DNA from: Qingrenia yutianensis
GTDB lineage: Bacteria; Bacillota; Clostridia; UMGS1810
Assembly (NCBI RefSeq): GCF_014385105.1
Contig: NZ_JACRTE010000013.1
Location: 1 to 48,359 of the forward strand
Direction: 5' to 3'
DNA length: 48,359 bases
The position numbers were made by a program, and so were the translations under genes. Each line of letters starts with the position of its first letter. Positions within the stretch are counted from its first letter, which is position 1. Shown here one piece after another: positions 41,494 through 48,359 of the stretch. Below the pieces are notes generated by a model. The model did not search any database. It was given only the letters and a program-made list of their open reading frames with translations, and had not been told where the DNA came from.

Positions 41494-43112
41494 TGCGGCA
41501 GAACAGGTCGTCAGGCTATCGCTTGAGGGCTTTGAAGTAGCCGCAAAATTAAGCGGAGCGGCAGCAAAGAATATTGCCGTTCTTTTAGTCTCTGTTCTCA
41601 AACAGGAACAAAAAACAAAAGGCAAGGCTCGACTTACCAATATGATTAAATCGGGCAAGGAGCTGAAAGTGTTTTCTATCCCCAACAAGGACTTGAAGAA
41701 GTTTACCGAGCAGGCAAAACGCTACGGCGTTCTCTACTGCGTACTCAGGGATAAAAACACAAAGGGCGATAATGTACCGATTGATATTATCGCCCGTGCT
41801 GAGGACGCTTCCAAAATTCAGAGAATCGTTGAGAGATTTGAACTCGGCAAGGTTGATAAGGCTGCTATTGTTACCGAGTCTCAGAAGGCTGTCGAAAAGC
41901 GTGATGCTTTGGAAAAAGACAAGCCGACAAAATCCAAGAACGAAATCATCACAGAGGAAGCAGTCAGAAAGCCTATTCAGAAAGAGGGGTACTCCCAGTC
42001 AAACCCCACAGTCGCCAAAACGGACAAAAACCCTCCGTCAAGGCAAAACTCAGAGCCGGTAGATATGCAAACTGATAAGGGTACTGTCAGCGACAGACAG
42101 AGAAAGCCGTCGGTGAAAGCAAAGCTCGACCGATATAAGGCACAGTCCAAGCAGCAGAAAGAAGCAGAACGCAAAGAGCCGGAGGTATCAAAGCCGGAGG
42201 TTAAGAACGCCCCGGCACAGACCGTACACAAGCTGTGGACTCTCCGAAAAGAGGTCGGTCTTTGTGATGACATAGCCGAAAGGTCAAAGGTCATTGAAGC
42301 CAACCTTGAAACGGTAAGAGCTTACGAAGAAAAACAAGAACGAAAGGAGCAGAACCGTAATGACAAACGGAGGTGATGCGGCAGAACAGGTCGTCAGGCT
42401 ATCGCTTGAGGGCTTTGAAGTAGCCGCAAAATTAAGCGGAGCGGCAGCAAAGAATATTGCCGTTCTTTTAGTCTCTGTTCTCAAACAGGAACAAAAAACA
42501 AAAGGCAAGGCTCGACTTACCAATATGATTAAATCGGGCAAGGAGCTGAAAGTGTTTTCTATCCCCAACAAGGACTTGAAGAAGTTTACCGAGCAGGCAA
42601 AACGCTACGGCGTTCTCTACTGCGTACTCAGGGATAAAAACACAAAGGGCGATAATGTACCGATTGATATTATCGCCCGTGCTGAGGACGCTTCCAAAAT
42701 TCAGAGAATCGTTGAGAGATTTGAACTCGGCAAGGTTGATAAGGCTGCTATTGTTACCGAGTCTCAGAAGGCTGTCGAAAAGCGTGATGCTTTGGAAAAA
42801 GACAAGCCGACAAAATCCAAGAACGAAATCATCACAGAGGAAGCAGTCAGAAAGCCTATTCAGAAAGAGGGGTACTCCCAGTCAAACCCCACAGTCGCCA
42901 AAACGGACAAAAACCCTCCGTCAAGGCAAAACTCAGAGCCGGTAGATATGCAAACTGATAAGGGTACTGTCAGCGACAGACAGAGAAAGCCGTCGGTGAA
43001 AGCAAAGCTCGACCGATATAAGGCACAGTCCAAGCAGCAGAAAGAAGCAGAACGCAAAGAGCCGGAGGTATCAAAGCCGGAGGTTAAGAACGCCCCGGCA
43101 CAGACCGTACAC
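41347..43112 (+). repeat. Exact 883-bp tandem duplication of relaxase tail plus pcfB
   Basis: Unit 1 is 41347-42229 and unit 2 is 42230-43112. All compared bases are the same in both. The junction shares only one base (C) on the outside, so the event was not driven by long repeats. Each unit carries the last 48 codons of the relaxase, the overlapping pcfB ribosome binding site and start, and the first 251 codons of pcfB. The length is 1 mod 3, which matches the frame offset between the two genes and therefore creates an open fusion frame. Confidence 0.9.
41477..42376 (+). CDS. pcfB: PcfB-like protein fused to relaxase tail (duplicate copy 1)
   Basis: 299 residues: 251 residues of PcfB (DUF3801; accessory relaxosome factor in pCF10-type systems), then 48 residues identical to the relaxase C-terminus (KLWTLRKEVG to NRNDKRR). 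The PcfB core GDAAEQVVRLSLEGFEVAAKLSG, KQEQKTKGKARLTNMIKSGKELKVF and YGVLYCVLRDK is intact; the low-complexity tail of the native form is replaced. The start codon and ribosome binding site are those of the original arrangement, so it is probably translated. It may still bind the coupling protein while carrying relaxase sequence. Confidence 0.85.
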   Translation: MTNGGDAAEQVVRLSLEGFEVAAKLSGAAAKNIAVLLVSVLKQEQKTKGKARLTNMIKSGKELKVFSIPNKDLKKFTEQAKRYGVLYCVLRDKNTKGDNVPIDIIARAEDASKIQRIVERFELGKVDKAAIVTESQKAVEKRDALEKDKPTKSKNEIITEEAVRKPIQKEGYSQSNPTVAKTDKNPPSRQNSEPVDMQTDKGTVSDRQRKPSVKAKLDRYKAQSKQQKEAERKEPEVSKPEVKNAPAQTVHKLWTLRKEVGLCDDIAERSKVIEANLETVRAYEEKQERKEQNRNDKRR

Positions 43113-43154
43113 CAGCAGCCGAAACCCAAAAGCAAAAATGTGAAAGAGAGGTAA
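42360..43154 (+). CDS. pcfB: PcfB/DUF3801 relaxosome accessory protein (complete copy 2)
   Basis: 264 residues, identical to copy 1 through residue 251 and then QQPKPKSKNVKER, which is presumably the native end. It overlaps the end of copy 1 by 17 bases, just as copy 1 overlaps the relaxase, so translational coupling is kept. In pCF10 PcfB links the relaxase to the coupling protein PcfC; here the VirD4-type gene lies about 1.1 kb downstream. The acidic/basic low-complexity segment of residues 140-250 is probably disordered. Confidence 0.9.
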   Translation: MTNGGDAAEQVVRLSLEGFEVAAKLSGAAAKNIAVLLVSVLKQEQKTKGKARLTNMIKSGKELKVFSIPNKDLKKFTEQAKRYGVLYCVLRDKNTKGDNVPIDIIARAEDASKIQRIVERFELGKVDKAAIVTESQKAVEKRDALEKDKPTKSKNEIITEEAVRKPIQKEGYSQSNPTVAKTDKNPPSRQNSEPVDMQTDKGTVSDRQRKPSVKAKLDRYKAQSKQQKEAERKEPEVSKPEVKNAPAQTVHQQPKPKSKNVKER

Positions 43155-43159
43155 TCACA

Positions 43160-44044
43160 ATGACAAACAATTTTACCCCTGCTAAGGCAGGACAGCAGAG
43201 AAACAGACTTTCCAAAGAGGAATACGCCGATAAGATGAAGGCAGAAAAGGAAGCCGTATATCAGATGGCGGACGAAACCGCAAAGGCTATCGTTTCCGAC
43301 CCGGAGAAGTTCAAAGCGTTCCTTGATACGCAGAGCCGTCTTGACCGATATTCTGCGGTCAACGCACTTCTGATTTTCAAGCAGCTTCCCGAAGCAAGCC
43401 AGCTCAAAAACTTTGACGACTGGAGCAAAGACAATGTGAAAATTCAGAAAGGTGCGAAAAGCATTTCCATTCTTGAACCTGTCGAGTATGCCAAGAGAGA
43501 CGGTACGACCGGCATTTCCTACAATGTGAAAAAGGTCTTTGATGTTTCGCAGACCAATGGCAAGAGACCGCCTGCACCTACTGTAAACCGTGACCCGAAA
43601 GCTCTCATTACCGTTATGCTGGATTCTTCCCCGGTTGAAGTGGAAGCCACAAATGAACTTCCGTATCCCAATATGGCGGCGTTTTACAACAACGAGGAGC
43701 AGACCTTGTATGTGAAGCGTGATGTGGGAGACAGCGTTGCGGTCGCTCAGTGCGTAGCACAGGAACTTGGCCACGCACAGCTCTCCATCAACAGCGACAG
43801 TTACAGCAGAGCGGATATGGGCTTTCAAGCGGTATGTATCGGTTATATGCTTTGCAAGAAGTACGGCGTCGATACACAGAATTTTGCTATCAACCGTATT
43901 CCTGAGAAGCTTGCCGGCAAAGAGCCGAAGGACATTCGCTATGAGCTTTCCAAAACGAGAAATGCGATGGCGGATATTCACTCCCGTGTTTCCGATGAGC
44001 TTTACAAGAAAAAGCAGGAACGAAGCAAAGACTACGAAAGATAA
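43160..44044 (+). CDS. ArdC-like protein with degenerate zincin motif
   Basis: 294 residues. The N-terminal half resembles the ArdC ssDNA-binding domain (LDRYSAVNALLIFKQLPEASQLKNFDDWSKDNVKIQKGAKSISIL). The C-terminal half resembles the linked zincin-type peptidase, but the HExxH site reads QELGH (201-205), so the first metal histidine is glutamine. ArdC proteins protect incoming plasmids against restriction. Loss of the zinc site would leave ssDNA binding. It starts 5 bases after pcfB and ends in a lysine-rich tail. Confidence 0.72.
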   Translation: MTNNFTPAKAGQQRNRLSKEEYADKMKAEKEAVYQMADETAKAIVSDPEKFKAFLDTQSRLDRYSAVNALLIFKQLPEASQLKNFDDWSKDNVKIQKGAKSISILEPVEYAKRDGTTGISYNVKKVFDVSQTNGKRPPAPTVNRDPKALITVMLDSSPVEVEATNELPYPNMAAFYNNEEQTLYVKRDVGDSVAVAQCVAQELGHAQLSINSDSYSRADMGFQAVCIGYMLCKKYGVDTQNFAINRIPEKLAGKEPKDIRYELSKTRNAMADIHSRVSDELYKKKQERSKDYER

Positions 44045-44053
44045 GGTGAGACT

Positions 44054-44257
44054 ATGGCGAAGGAAGAAATGTATCATATCGCATTGGACGATTATGAACA
44101 CGGCATTATAATCCGTTCTCTCAACGATGAGAAAACAGATTTGATGAACGAAGGGAAATCTACCGATGCGGTGGACGACCTTATCATCAAGGTCGGAACT
44201 GCCCCAAAGAAAAAGTTCAGAGTTATCGAAAAGGAACGCTCCTGTGAATCGAGATAA
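44054..44257 (+). CDS. Small conserved protein upstream of the coupling protein (67 aa)
   Basis: MAKEEMYHIALDDYEHG..., with TDAVDDLIIKVGTAPKKKFRV near the C-terminus. Similar to the 59-residue protein at 17394-17573. Starts 9 bases after the ArdC-like gene and overlaps the coupling-protein start by 14 bases. Possibly a small regulator or adaptor of the transfer machinery; the role is unknown. Confidence 0.7.
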   Translation: MAKEEMYHIALDDYEHGIIIRSLNDEKTDLMNEGKSTDAVDDLIIKVGTAPKKKFRVIEKERSCESR

Positions 44258-46040
44258 CGAAAGGCAGTCTGCTATTATTCTTTCCGTCATCGGTATTATC
44301 CCGGTCGTATGGCTGGCACTTCTGATTGCACCTTCTGTAAAAGGAGGATTGCCGGAAATACTGCCAAGCCTATTAACAGCGTTCAACAACCCATTTCATA
44401 TTGAGCTATGCGAGGACAGCCTAAAAACTGTCCTCGTTTTGCTTCTCTGCTATGCAATGGGTATCGGGATTTACTTCTCGACACAGAAGAATTATCGAAG
44501 GCGTGAAGAACACGGCTCTGCGAAATGGGGCAACGCAAGAGCCGTAAATAAAAAATACAGACAGTCTCCGGCTTCAGAGAATAAGCTGATGACGCAAAAT
44601 GTCTGTATCGGACTCAATGCGAAGAAGCACCGAAGAAACTTAAACACTCTTGTGTGCGGCGGTTCGGGAGCCGGTAAGACAAGGTTTTACTGCAAGCCGA
44701 ATCTTATGCAGTGCAACACATCATTTGTCATTCTTGACCCAAAGGGCGAAATACTCAGAGACACCGGAAAGCTGCTTGAAAGCAAAGGCTATGAAGTTCG
44801 TGTTCTCGATTTGATTTCAATGGAGAAAAGCCATTGCTATAACCCGTTTGTCTATTTGCAGAATGACAACGATGTGCAAAAGCTCGTGACGAACCTTTTT
44901 AAGAGTACCACTCCGAAAGGCAGTCAGGCACAAGACCCTTTTTGGGACACCTCGGCTTCAATGCTTCTGCTTGCACTTGTATTTTATCTTCATTACGAAG
45001 CACCCGAAGATGAACAGAACTTTGCAATGGTAATGGAAATGCTCAGAGCCGGTTCGATTGAGGACGAGGAGGACACAAGACCTTCTCCTCTTGATGAACT
45101 GTTTGCGGAACTGGAAATGTCAAATCCCGACCACATCGCTTTGAAGTATTACCGTTCCTATCATTCGGGTGCGGCGAAAACCTTAAAGTCCATACAGATA
45201 ACCCTTGCGGCAAGACTGGAAAAGTTCAACCTTGAAAGTCTTGCTTCTTTAACCACCACAGACGAGCTTGACCTCCCATCACTCGGAGAGAAAAAGGTCG
45301 CTCTGTTCGCTTTGATACCGGATAACGATTCCAGCTTTAACTTCTTGGTATCTATCCTTTACACACAGCTTTTTCAGCAGTTGTTTTATGCTGCCGACCA
45401 TATTCACGGTGGCTCGCTTCCCGTTCCCGTCCATTTCCTGATGGACGAGTTTGCAAATGTGAGCCTGCCCGATGACTTTGACAAGATACTGTCGGTTATG
45501 CGTTCCCGTGGAGTGTCGGTAAGTATTATCTTGCAGAACTTGGCTCAGTTAAAAGCCTTGTTTGAAAAGCAATGGGAAAGTATTGTCGGCAACTGCGACG
45601 AGTTTCTGTATCTCGGCGGCAACGAGCAAAGCACCCACAAATATGTGTCCGAGCTTCTCGGCAAGGAAACCATTGATACCAACACTTTCGGAAAGAGTAC
45701 CGGGCGAAGCGGTAACTACTCCACCAATTATCAGATTAGCGGTCGAGAGCTTCTTACCCCTGATGAGGTTCGTATGCTTGATAACCAATATGCAATTCTG
45801 TTTATTCGTGGAGAACGCCCCGTTATGGACTTCAAGTATGACATCTTGAAGCACCCGAATGTGGCACTTACAACCGATGGAAAGGCTTCTGCATATAAAC
45901 ACGGCGAAGTGACCATCAAGCACTCATCAATTTCTGTTCTTTCTATTAACCCGGAAGAACTTCCGGAGGAAAGCTACGGAGAAACCAATTACGAGCTTCT
46001 GTCCGATGAGGATTTTGAAGTAAATAAAAACTTATTTTAA
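44244..46040 (+). CDS. VirD4/TcpA-type conjugative coupling protein
   Basis: 598 residues from GTG 44244 (AAGGA upstream). Two N-terminal membrane helices (about 14-35 and 55-75), then the hexameric ATPase: Walker A CGGSGAGKT (about 138-146), Walker B FLMDEFANV (about 399-407). It should couple the relaxase-DNA complex to the secretion channel using ATP. Length matches PcfC/TraG-type proteins. An upstream in-frame ATG at 44166 is unlikely because it lies inside the preceding gene without a site. Confidence 0.94.
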   Translation: MNRDNERQSAIILSVIGIIPVVWLALLIAPSVKGGLPEILPSLLTAFNNPFHIELCEDSLKTVLVLLLCYAMGIGIYFSTQKNYRRREEHGSAKWGNARAVNKKYRQSPASENKLMTQNVCIGLNAKKHRRNLNTLVCGGSGAGKTRFYCKPNLMQCNTSFVILDPKGEILRDTGKLLESKGYEVRVLDLISMEKSHCYNPFVYLQNDNDVQKLVTNLFKSTTPKGSQAQDPFWDTSASMLLLALVFYLHYEAPEDEQNFAMVMEMLRAGSIEDEEDTRPSPLDELFAELEMSNPDHIALKYYRSYHSGAAKTLKSIQITLAARLEKFNLESLASLTTTDELDLPSLGEKKVALFALIPDNDSSFNFLVSILYTQLFQQLFYAADHIHGGSLPVPVHFLMDEFANVSLPDDFDKILSVMRSRGVSVSIILQNLAQLKALFEKQWESIVGNCDEFLYLGGNEQSTHKYVSELLGKETIDTNTFGKSTGRSGNYSTNYQISGRELLTPDEVRMLDNQYAILFIRGERPVMDFKYDILKHPNVALTTDGKASAYKHGEVTIKHSSISVLSINPEELPEESYGETNYELLSDEDFEVNKNLF

Positions 46041-46054
46041 CGGAGGAAAACACA

Positions 46055-46414
46055 ATGAACATTTTTAAGAAGAACAACGAAAAGAAAACTACTCAGAAGC
46101 TGCCTATGACCGGAAAGGTTCAGAAAGGCTTCCGTGCTTACTGCGCCGTAATCGCAGCAGCAACTCTTGTCTGCGGCATGAGCGTTACCGCTTTTGCCGC
46201 AAGCGACCCGATTACCGTAGTCAACAATCTGTCCGATTTTATCTTCGGTCTTATCCGTGCCATCGGTCTTATCCTGCTTGGCTTCGGTATCGTTCAGGTC
46301 GGTCTCTCTTTGAAGTCTCACGACCCGTCTCAGAGAGCCAACGGTTTCCTGACTCTTGCAGGCGGTATCATCATTACCTTTGCAAAGGAAATCCTGACCC
46401 TTATTACCGGTTAA
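46055..46414 (+). CDS. Maff2-family pilin-like/VirB2-like channel protein
   Basis: 119 residues. A basic N-terminal segment and signal-like helix (about 28-50, ending AFAAS) lead to two hydrophobic helices (about 58-80 and 95-112) with LIRAIGLILLGFGIVQVGLSLKSHDPSQRANGFL, the Maff2 signature. VirB2-like proteins form the transfer channel or pilus. GGAGG site 9 bases before ATG. A strong hairpin follows. Confidence 0.9.
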   Translation: MNIFKKNNEKKTTQKLPMTGKVQKGFRAYCAVIAAATLVCGMSVTAFAASDPITVVNNLSDFIFGLIRAIGLILLGFGIVQVGLSLKSHDPSQRANGFLTLAGGIIITFAKEILTLITG

Positions 46415-46433
46415 GAGAACACAGTTATCAAAC

Positions 46434-46463
46434 GGGGCATACCTGGCATTTCAGGTATGCCCC
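46434..46463 (+). terminator. Perfect 12-bp hairpin after the Maff2 gene
   Basis: GGGGCATACCTG (46434-46445) and CAGGTATGCCCC (46452-46463), loop GCATTT, followed by TAATCTT. The U-tract is poor, so it may be an mRNA-stabilising stem or attenuator that lets the Maff2 product outnumber downstream proteins rather than a full terminator. Confidence 0.65.
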
Positions 46464-46487
46464 TAATCTTAAAGGAGGTGCAAACAG

Positions 46488-47324
46488 ATGAGTGATAACT
46501 GGGTAGTTCAGAACCTCGAAAATGCCCTTGAAACTTGGAACAGCAAGCTATCGGAAATATGGCAGTTGCTAACCACTTCGCCGCAGGAGTTCAAAGGCGG
46601 CAGTATTTGGTCGGTAATGGTGAATATCAACGGAGCGGTTCAGGCTATCGGTCTTGCCCTGCTTGTTCTGTTTTTTGTTGTCGGTGTGGTTCGCACCTGC
46701 GGAAGTTTTACCGATGTAAAGAAACCGGAACACGCATTAAAGCTGTTTATCCGCTTTGCTATTGCCAAAGGTGTGATTACCTACGGGCTGGAGCTTATGC
46801 TTGCCCTGTTCGACATCGTACAAGGTACGATTTCAACCATTATGACATCTGCGGGATTCGGTACGCCCAATCAAACAACCTTACCTGCTGAAATGGTAAC
46901 AACCATTGAAAGCTGCGGATTTTTTGAAAGTATCCCATTGTGGGCGGTTACTCTTATCGGCGGACTGTTTATCACGGTCTTGTCGTTCATTATGATAATG
47001 ACGGTGTACGGACGATTTTTCAAGCTGTATATGTACACTGCTCTCGCTCCGATACCGCTTTCCACTTTTGCCGGAGAACCGTCGCAGAATGTGGGTAAGA
47101 GCTTTATAAAGAGCTACTGTGCCGTTTTGCTTGAGGGAGCAGTAATTGTACTTGCTTGTATCATCTTCTCCCTATTTGCTTCTACGCCGCCGGTAGTGAA
47201 CCCTGATGCCGCAGCCGTTACTCAGGTGTGGTCTTATGTCGGAGAATTGGTGTTCAATATGCTTGTTCTCGTTGGTGCAATCAAGATGAGTGACCGTATC
47301 ATTCGTGAGATGATGGGCTTGTAA
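46488..47324 (+). CDS. VirB6/TrbL-like inner-membrane channel protein
   Basis: 278 residues with about six membrane helices (about 48-68, 85-105, 150-175, 177-195, 215-235, 255-270). The region DVKKPEHALKLFIRFAIAKGVITYGLELML is conserved in CD0411-like proteins of clostridial conjugative elements. The end MSDRIIREMMGL is complete. It is the last conjugation gene in the window; PrgI- and VirB4-like genes normally follow at once. Confidence 0.88.
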   Translation: MSDNWVVQNLENALETWNSKLSEIWQLLTTSPQEFKGGSIWSVMVNINGAVQAIGLALLVLFFVVGVVRTCGSFTDVKKPEHALKLFIRFAIAKGVITYGLELMLALFDIVQGTISTIMTSAGFGTPNQTTLPAEMVTTIESCGFFESIPLWAVTLIGGLFITVLSFIMIMTVYGRFFKLYMYTALAPIPLSTFAGEPSQNVGKSFIKSYCAVLLEGAVIVLACIIFSLFASTPPVVNPDAAAVTQVWSYVGELVFNMLVLVGAIKMSDRIIREMMGL

Positions 47325-47363
47325 TTTGATTTTTTTATATAATTGAGCTATAATATACTTGTT

Positions 47364-47406
47364 TGATTTACATTTGATAGAGCGAGCATATATCAAGCGT
47401 AAATCA
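47364..47406. repeat. Nested inverted repeat at the start of the erm(B) cassette
   Basis: TGATTTAC (47364-47371)/GTAAATCA (47399-47406) encloses TTGATA (47374-47379)/TATCAA (47391-47396). It lies in a gene-free AT-rich stretch (47325-47557) immediately after the VirB6-like gene. It might be a boundary structure of the inserted cassette or a terminator remnant; I could not assign it. Confidence 0.4.
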
Positions 47407-47557
47407 CTCCTGTCGTAGAAAAATGATTTGCAAGATTCACTACTGATGAAAAATTGCTCGTATTTTAGTAGTAAGGTTCAAAAAGGGTTCTAGGTAACCG
47501 ACCGTTTCGTTATGCAATCATTGATAAGAACTGCTGCGAAGAAAGGAGGTAAACGCT

Positions 47558-47698
47558 ATGGCTCGAAACAAGGGCGTGTCGGGTAAAACCCACACTAAAC
47601 AACAGTTAGACGATTATGCAAATCAGCATAATCCTAACAACAAAGCATTTGTGATTGTTGATGATAAAATAAGAATAAGAAGAAATAGAAAGAAGTGA
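47558..47698 (+). CDS. 46-residue basic protein in the erm(B) cassette
   Basis: MARNKGVSGKTHTKQQLDDY..., ending KIRIRRNRKK; ATG 47558 follows AAAGGAGG. Highly basic, unknown function. It overlaps or abuts the next frame and travels with erm(B)-linked sequence as I recall, which makes it a cassette gene rather than a conjugation gene. Confidence 0.55.
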   Translation: MARNKGVSGKTHTKQQLDDYANQHNPNNKAFVIVDDKIRIRRNRKK

Positions 47699-47938
47699 GT
47701 GATTGTGGGAAATTTAGGCGCACAAAAAGAAAAACGAAATGATACACCAATCAGTGCAAAAAAAGATATAATGGGAGATAAGACGGTTCGTGTTCGTGCT
47801 GACTTGCACCATATCATAAAAATCGAAACAGCAAAGAATGGCGGAAACGTAAAAGAAGTTATGGAAATAAGACTTAGAAGCAAACTTAAGAGTGTGTTGA
47901 TAGTGCAGTATCTTAAAATTTTGTATAATAGGAATTGA
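47699..47938 (+). CDS. Short erm(B)-flanking ORF, unknown function (79 aa)
   Basis: Begins at GTG 47699 (or GTG 47705) just after the previous stop. The middle MGDKTVRVRADLHHIIKIETAKNGGNVKEVMEIRLRSKL looks like a small ribbon-helix-helix-type protein, and the last 15 residues are read through the erm(B) promoter region. This segment often precedes erm(B) in enterococcal and clostridial elements. Role unknown; it may be a fragment. Confidence 0.45.
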   Translation: MIVGNLGAQKEKRNDTPISAKKDIMGDKTVRVRADLHHIIKIETAKNGGNVKEVMEIRLRSKLKSVLIVQYLKILYNRN

Positions 47939-47984
47939 AGTTAAATTAGATGCTAAAAATTTGTAATTAAGAAGGAGTGATTAC
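47897..47984 (+). promoter_or_regulatory. erm(B) promoter with leader peptide region deleted
   Basis: TATAAT lies at 47924-47929, with a poorly spaced TTGATA at 47897-47902. The usual inducible erm(B) has a 27-codon leader peptide (starting MLVFQMRNVD) and attenuator stems between promoter and gene. Here AAGGAGTGATTAC (47971-47984) joins directly to the erm(B) ATG, so the leader and stems are absent, an arrangement expected to give constitutive expression. Confidence 0.7.
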
Positions 47985-48284
47985 ATGAACAAAAATATAA
48001 AATATTCTCAAAACTTTTTAACGAGTGAAAAAGTACTCAACCAAATAATAAAACAATTGAATTTAAAAGAAACCGATACCGTTTACGAAATTGGAACAGG
48101 TAAAGGGCATTTAACGACGAAACTGGCTAAAATAAGTAAACAGGTAACGTCTATTGAATTAGACAGTCATCTATTCAACTTATCGTCAGAAAAATTAAAA
48201 CTGAATACTCGTGTCACTTTAATTCACCAAGATATTCTACGGGTATTTCCCCGATTTTGTGTAAACTCCAAAATGATAATATAA
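47985..48284 (+). pseudogene. ermB: Truncated erm(B) 23S rRNA methyltransferase, cut by IS
   Basis: The first 85 residues (MNKNIKYSQNFLTSEKVLNQ... to HQDIL) match Erm(B) exactly as I recall it, including the SAM-binding YEIGTGKGHLT (34-44) and ELDSHL (59-64). The IS begins at 48241, after the C that starts codon 86, and adds 14 residues and a stop. The full enzyme has 245 residues; the catalytic NIPYH motif and the RNA-binding domain are gone, so this copy cannot confer macrolide resistance as it stands. Confidence 0.93.
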
Positions 48285-48359
48285 TTTAAGTGTTTTTCGA
48301 AGGATGAAATCCATATTTCGGGATTTCATCCTTCAGCTCATATATAGCATAAAAGCACA
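48241..48359 (+). mobile_element. Terminal fragment of the insertion sequence (right copy)
   Basis: Identical in inverted orientation to bases 1-119. The element starts with GGGTATTTCC and has TGTGTAAA at its bases 18-25, and continues beyond the window. The flanking sequences of the two copies differ, so they are separate insertions or the two sides of a rearranged locus. Family assignment as in the left copy is tentative. Confidence 0.75.

Noticed and set aside
44166..44243. Longer start for the coupling protein
   Set aside because: Overlaps the small gene in another frame and lacks a site; GTG 44244 gives the expected short N-terminus before the first membrane helix.
42860..44389. 509-residue antisense open frame across pcfB, ArdC-like and small genes
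   Set aside because: Crosses three coupled real genes and resembles no family; part of it is a duplicate shadow of the pcfB repeat.

Overview
The window looks like one contig from an uncultured gut-type clostridium (Bacillota, Clostridia). The basis is a cofactor-rich [FeFe]-hydrogenase operon of the electron-bifurcating HydABC type under an apparent Rex operator, strong AGGAGG ribosome binding sites, and a clostridial conjugative-element backbone. No rRNA or tRNA gene was found, so the genus cannot be fixed.

Region 1 (1-14283) is chromosomal. Minus strand: ptsH (HPr), and the operon hydC - GHKL ATPase - small 2Fe-2S ferredoxin - hydB - hydA, transcribed from a promoter that overlaps or precedes a 28-bp perfect palindrome with a Rex core. 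Plus strand: a housekeeping run comM/yifB, asnS, a TPR membrane protein, a shortened LarC-like protein, an RluA-family pseudouridine synthase, recR, then greA and lysS behind a consensus promoter.

Region 2 (14284-19960) is a cargo zone between lysS and the conjugative backbone: a membrane-anchored XRE regulator next to a PAP2 protein, a five-repeat zinc-ribbon protein with a nuclease-like C-terminus, and on the minus strand a nucleoside phosphorylase followed by an ANT(6)-type streptomycin adenylyltransferase. It ends in about 300 bases of hairpin-rich, gene-free DNA just before parA, a candidate structured RNA.

Region 3 (19960-47324) is the backbone of a Tn1549-like integrative conjugative element: parA-parB, a lipoprotein, a ten-repeat thioester/CnaB surface adhesin, several small conserved element genes, a 2600-residue methylase-helicase protein with a tnpV gene overprinted inside it, a DUF3991/Toprim primase-like gene, a candidate oriT, mobC and a MOBP relaxase, a tandemly duplicated pcfB, an ArdC-like protein, the VirD4-type coupling protein, a Maff2 pilin-like protein and a VirB6/TrbL-like channel protein. 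The usual next genes (PrgI, VirB4 ATPase, CHAP hydrolase, topoisomerase, integrase) are not in the window.

Region 4 (47325-48359) is AT-rich and carries an erm(B) cassette whose leader peptide is missing and whose coding region is cut after codon 85 by an insertion sequence. The same IS end, in inverted orientation, lies at the left edge of the window, where it cuts a different gene after 20 codons. The contig is therefore bounded by two inverted copies of one multicopy IS, tentatively IS256 family.

The most unusual items are the tnpV gene nested inside the giant helicase gene, the 883-bp exact tandem duplication that makes a PcfB-relaxase tail chimera, the structured leader before parA, the nested inverted repeats before mobC, and the inverted IS pair with matching gene truncations.
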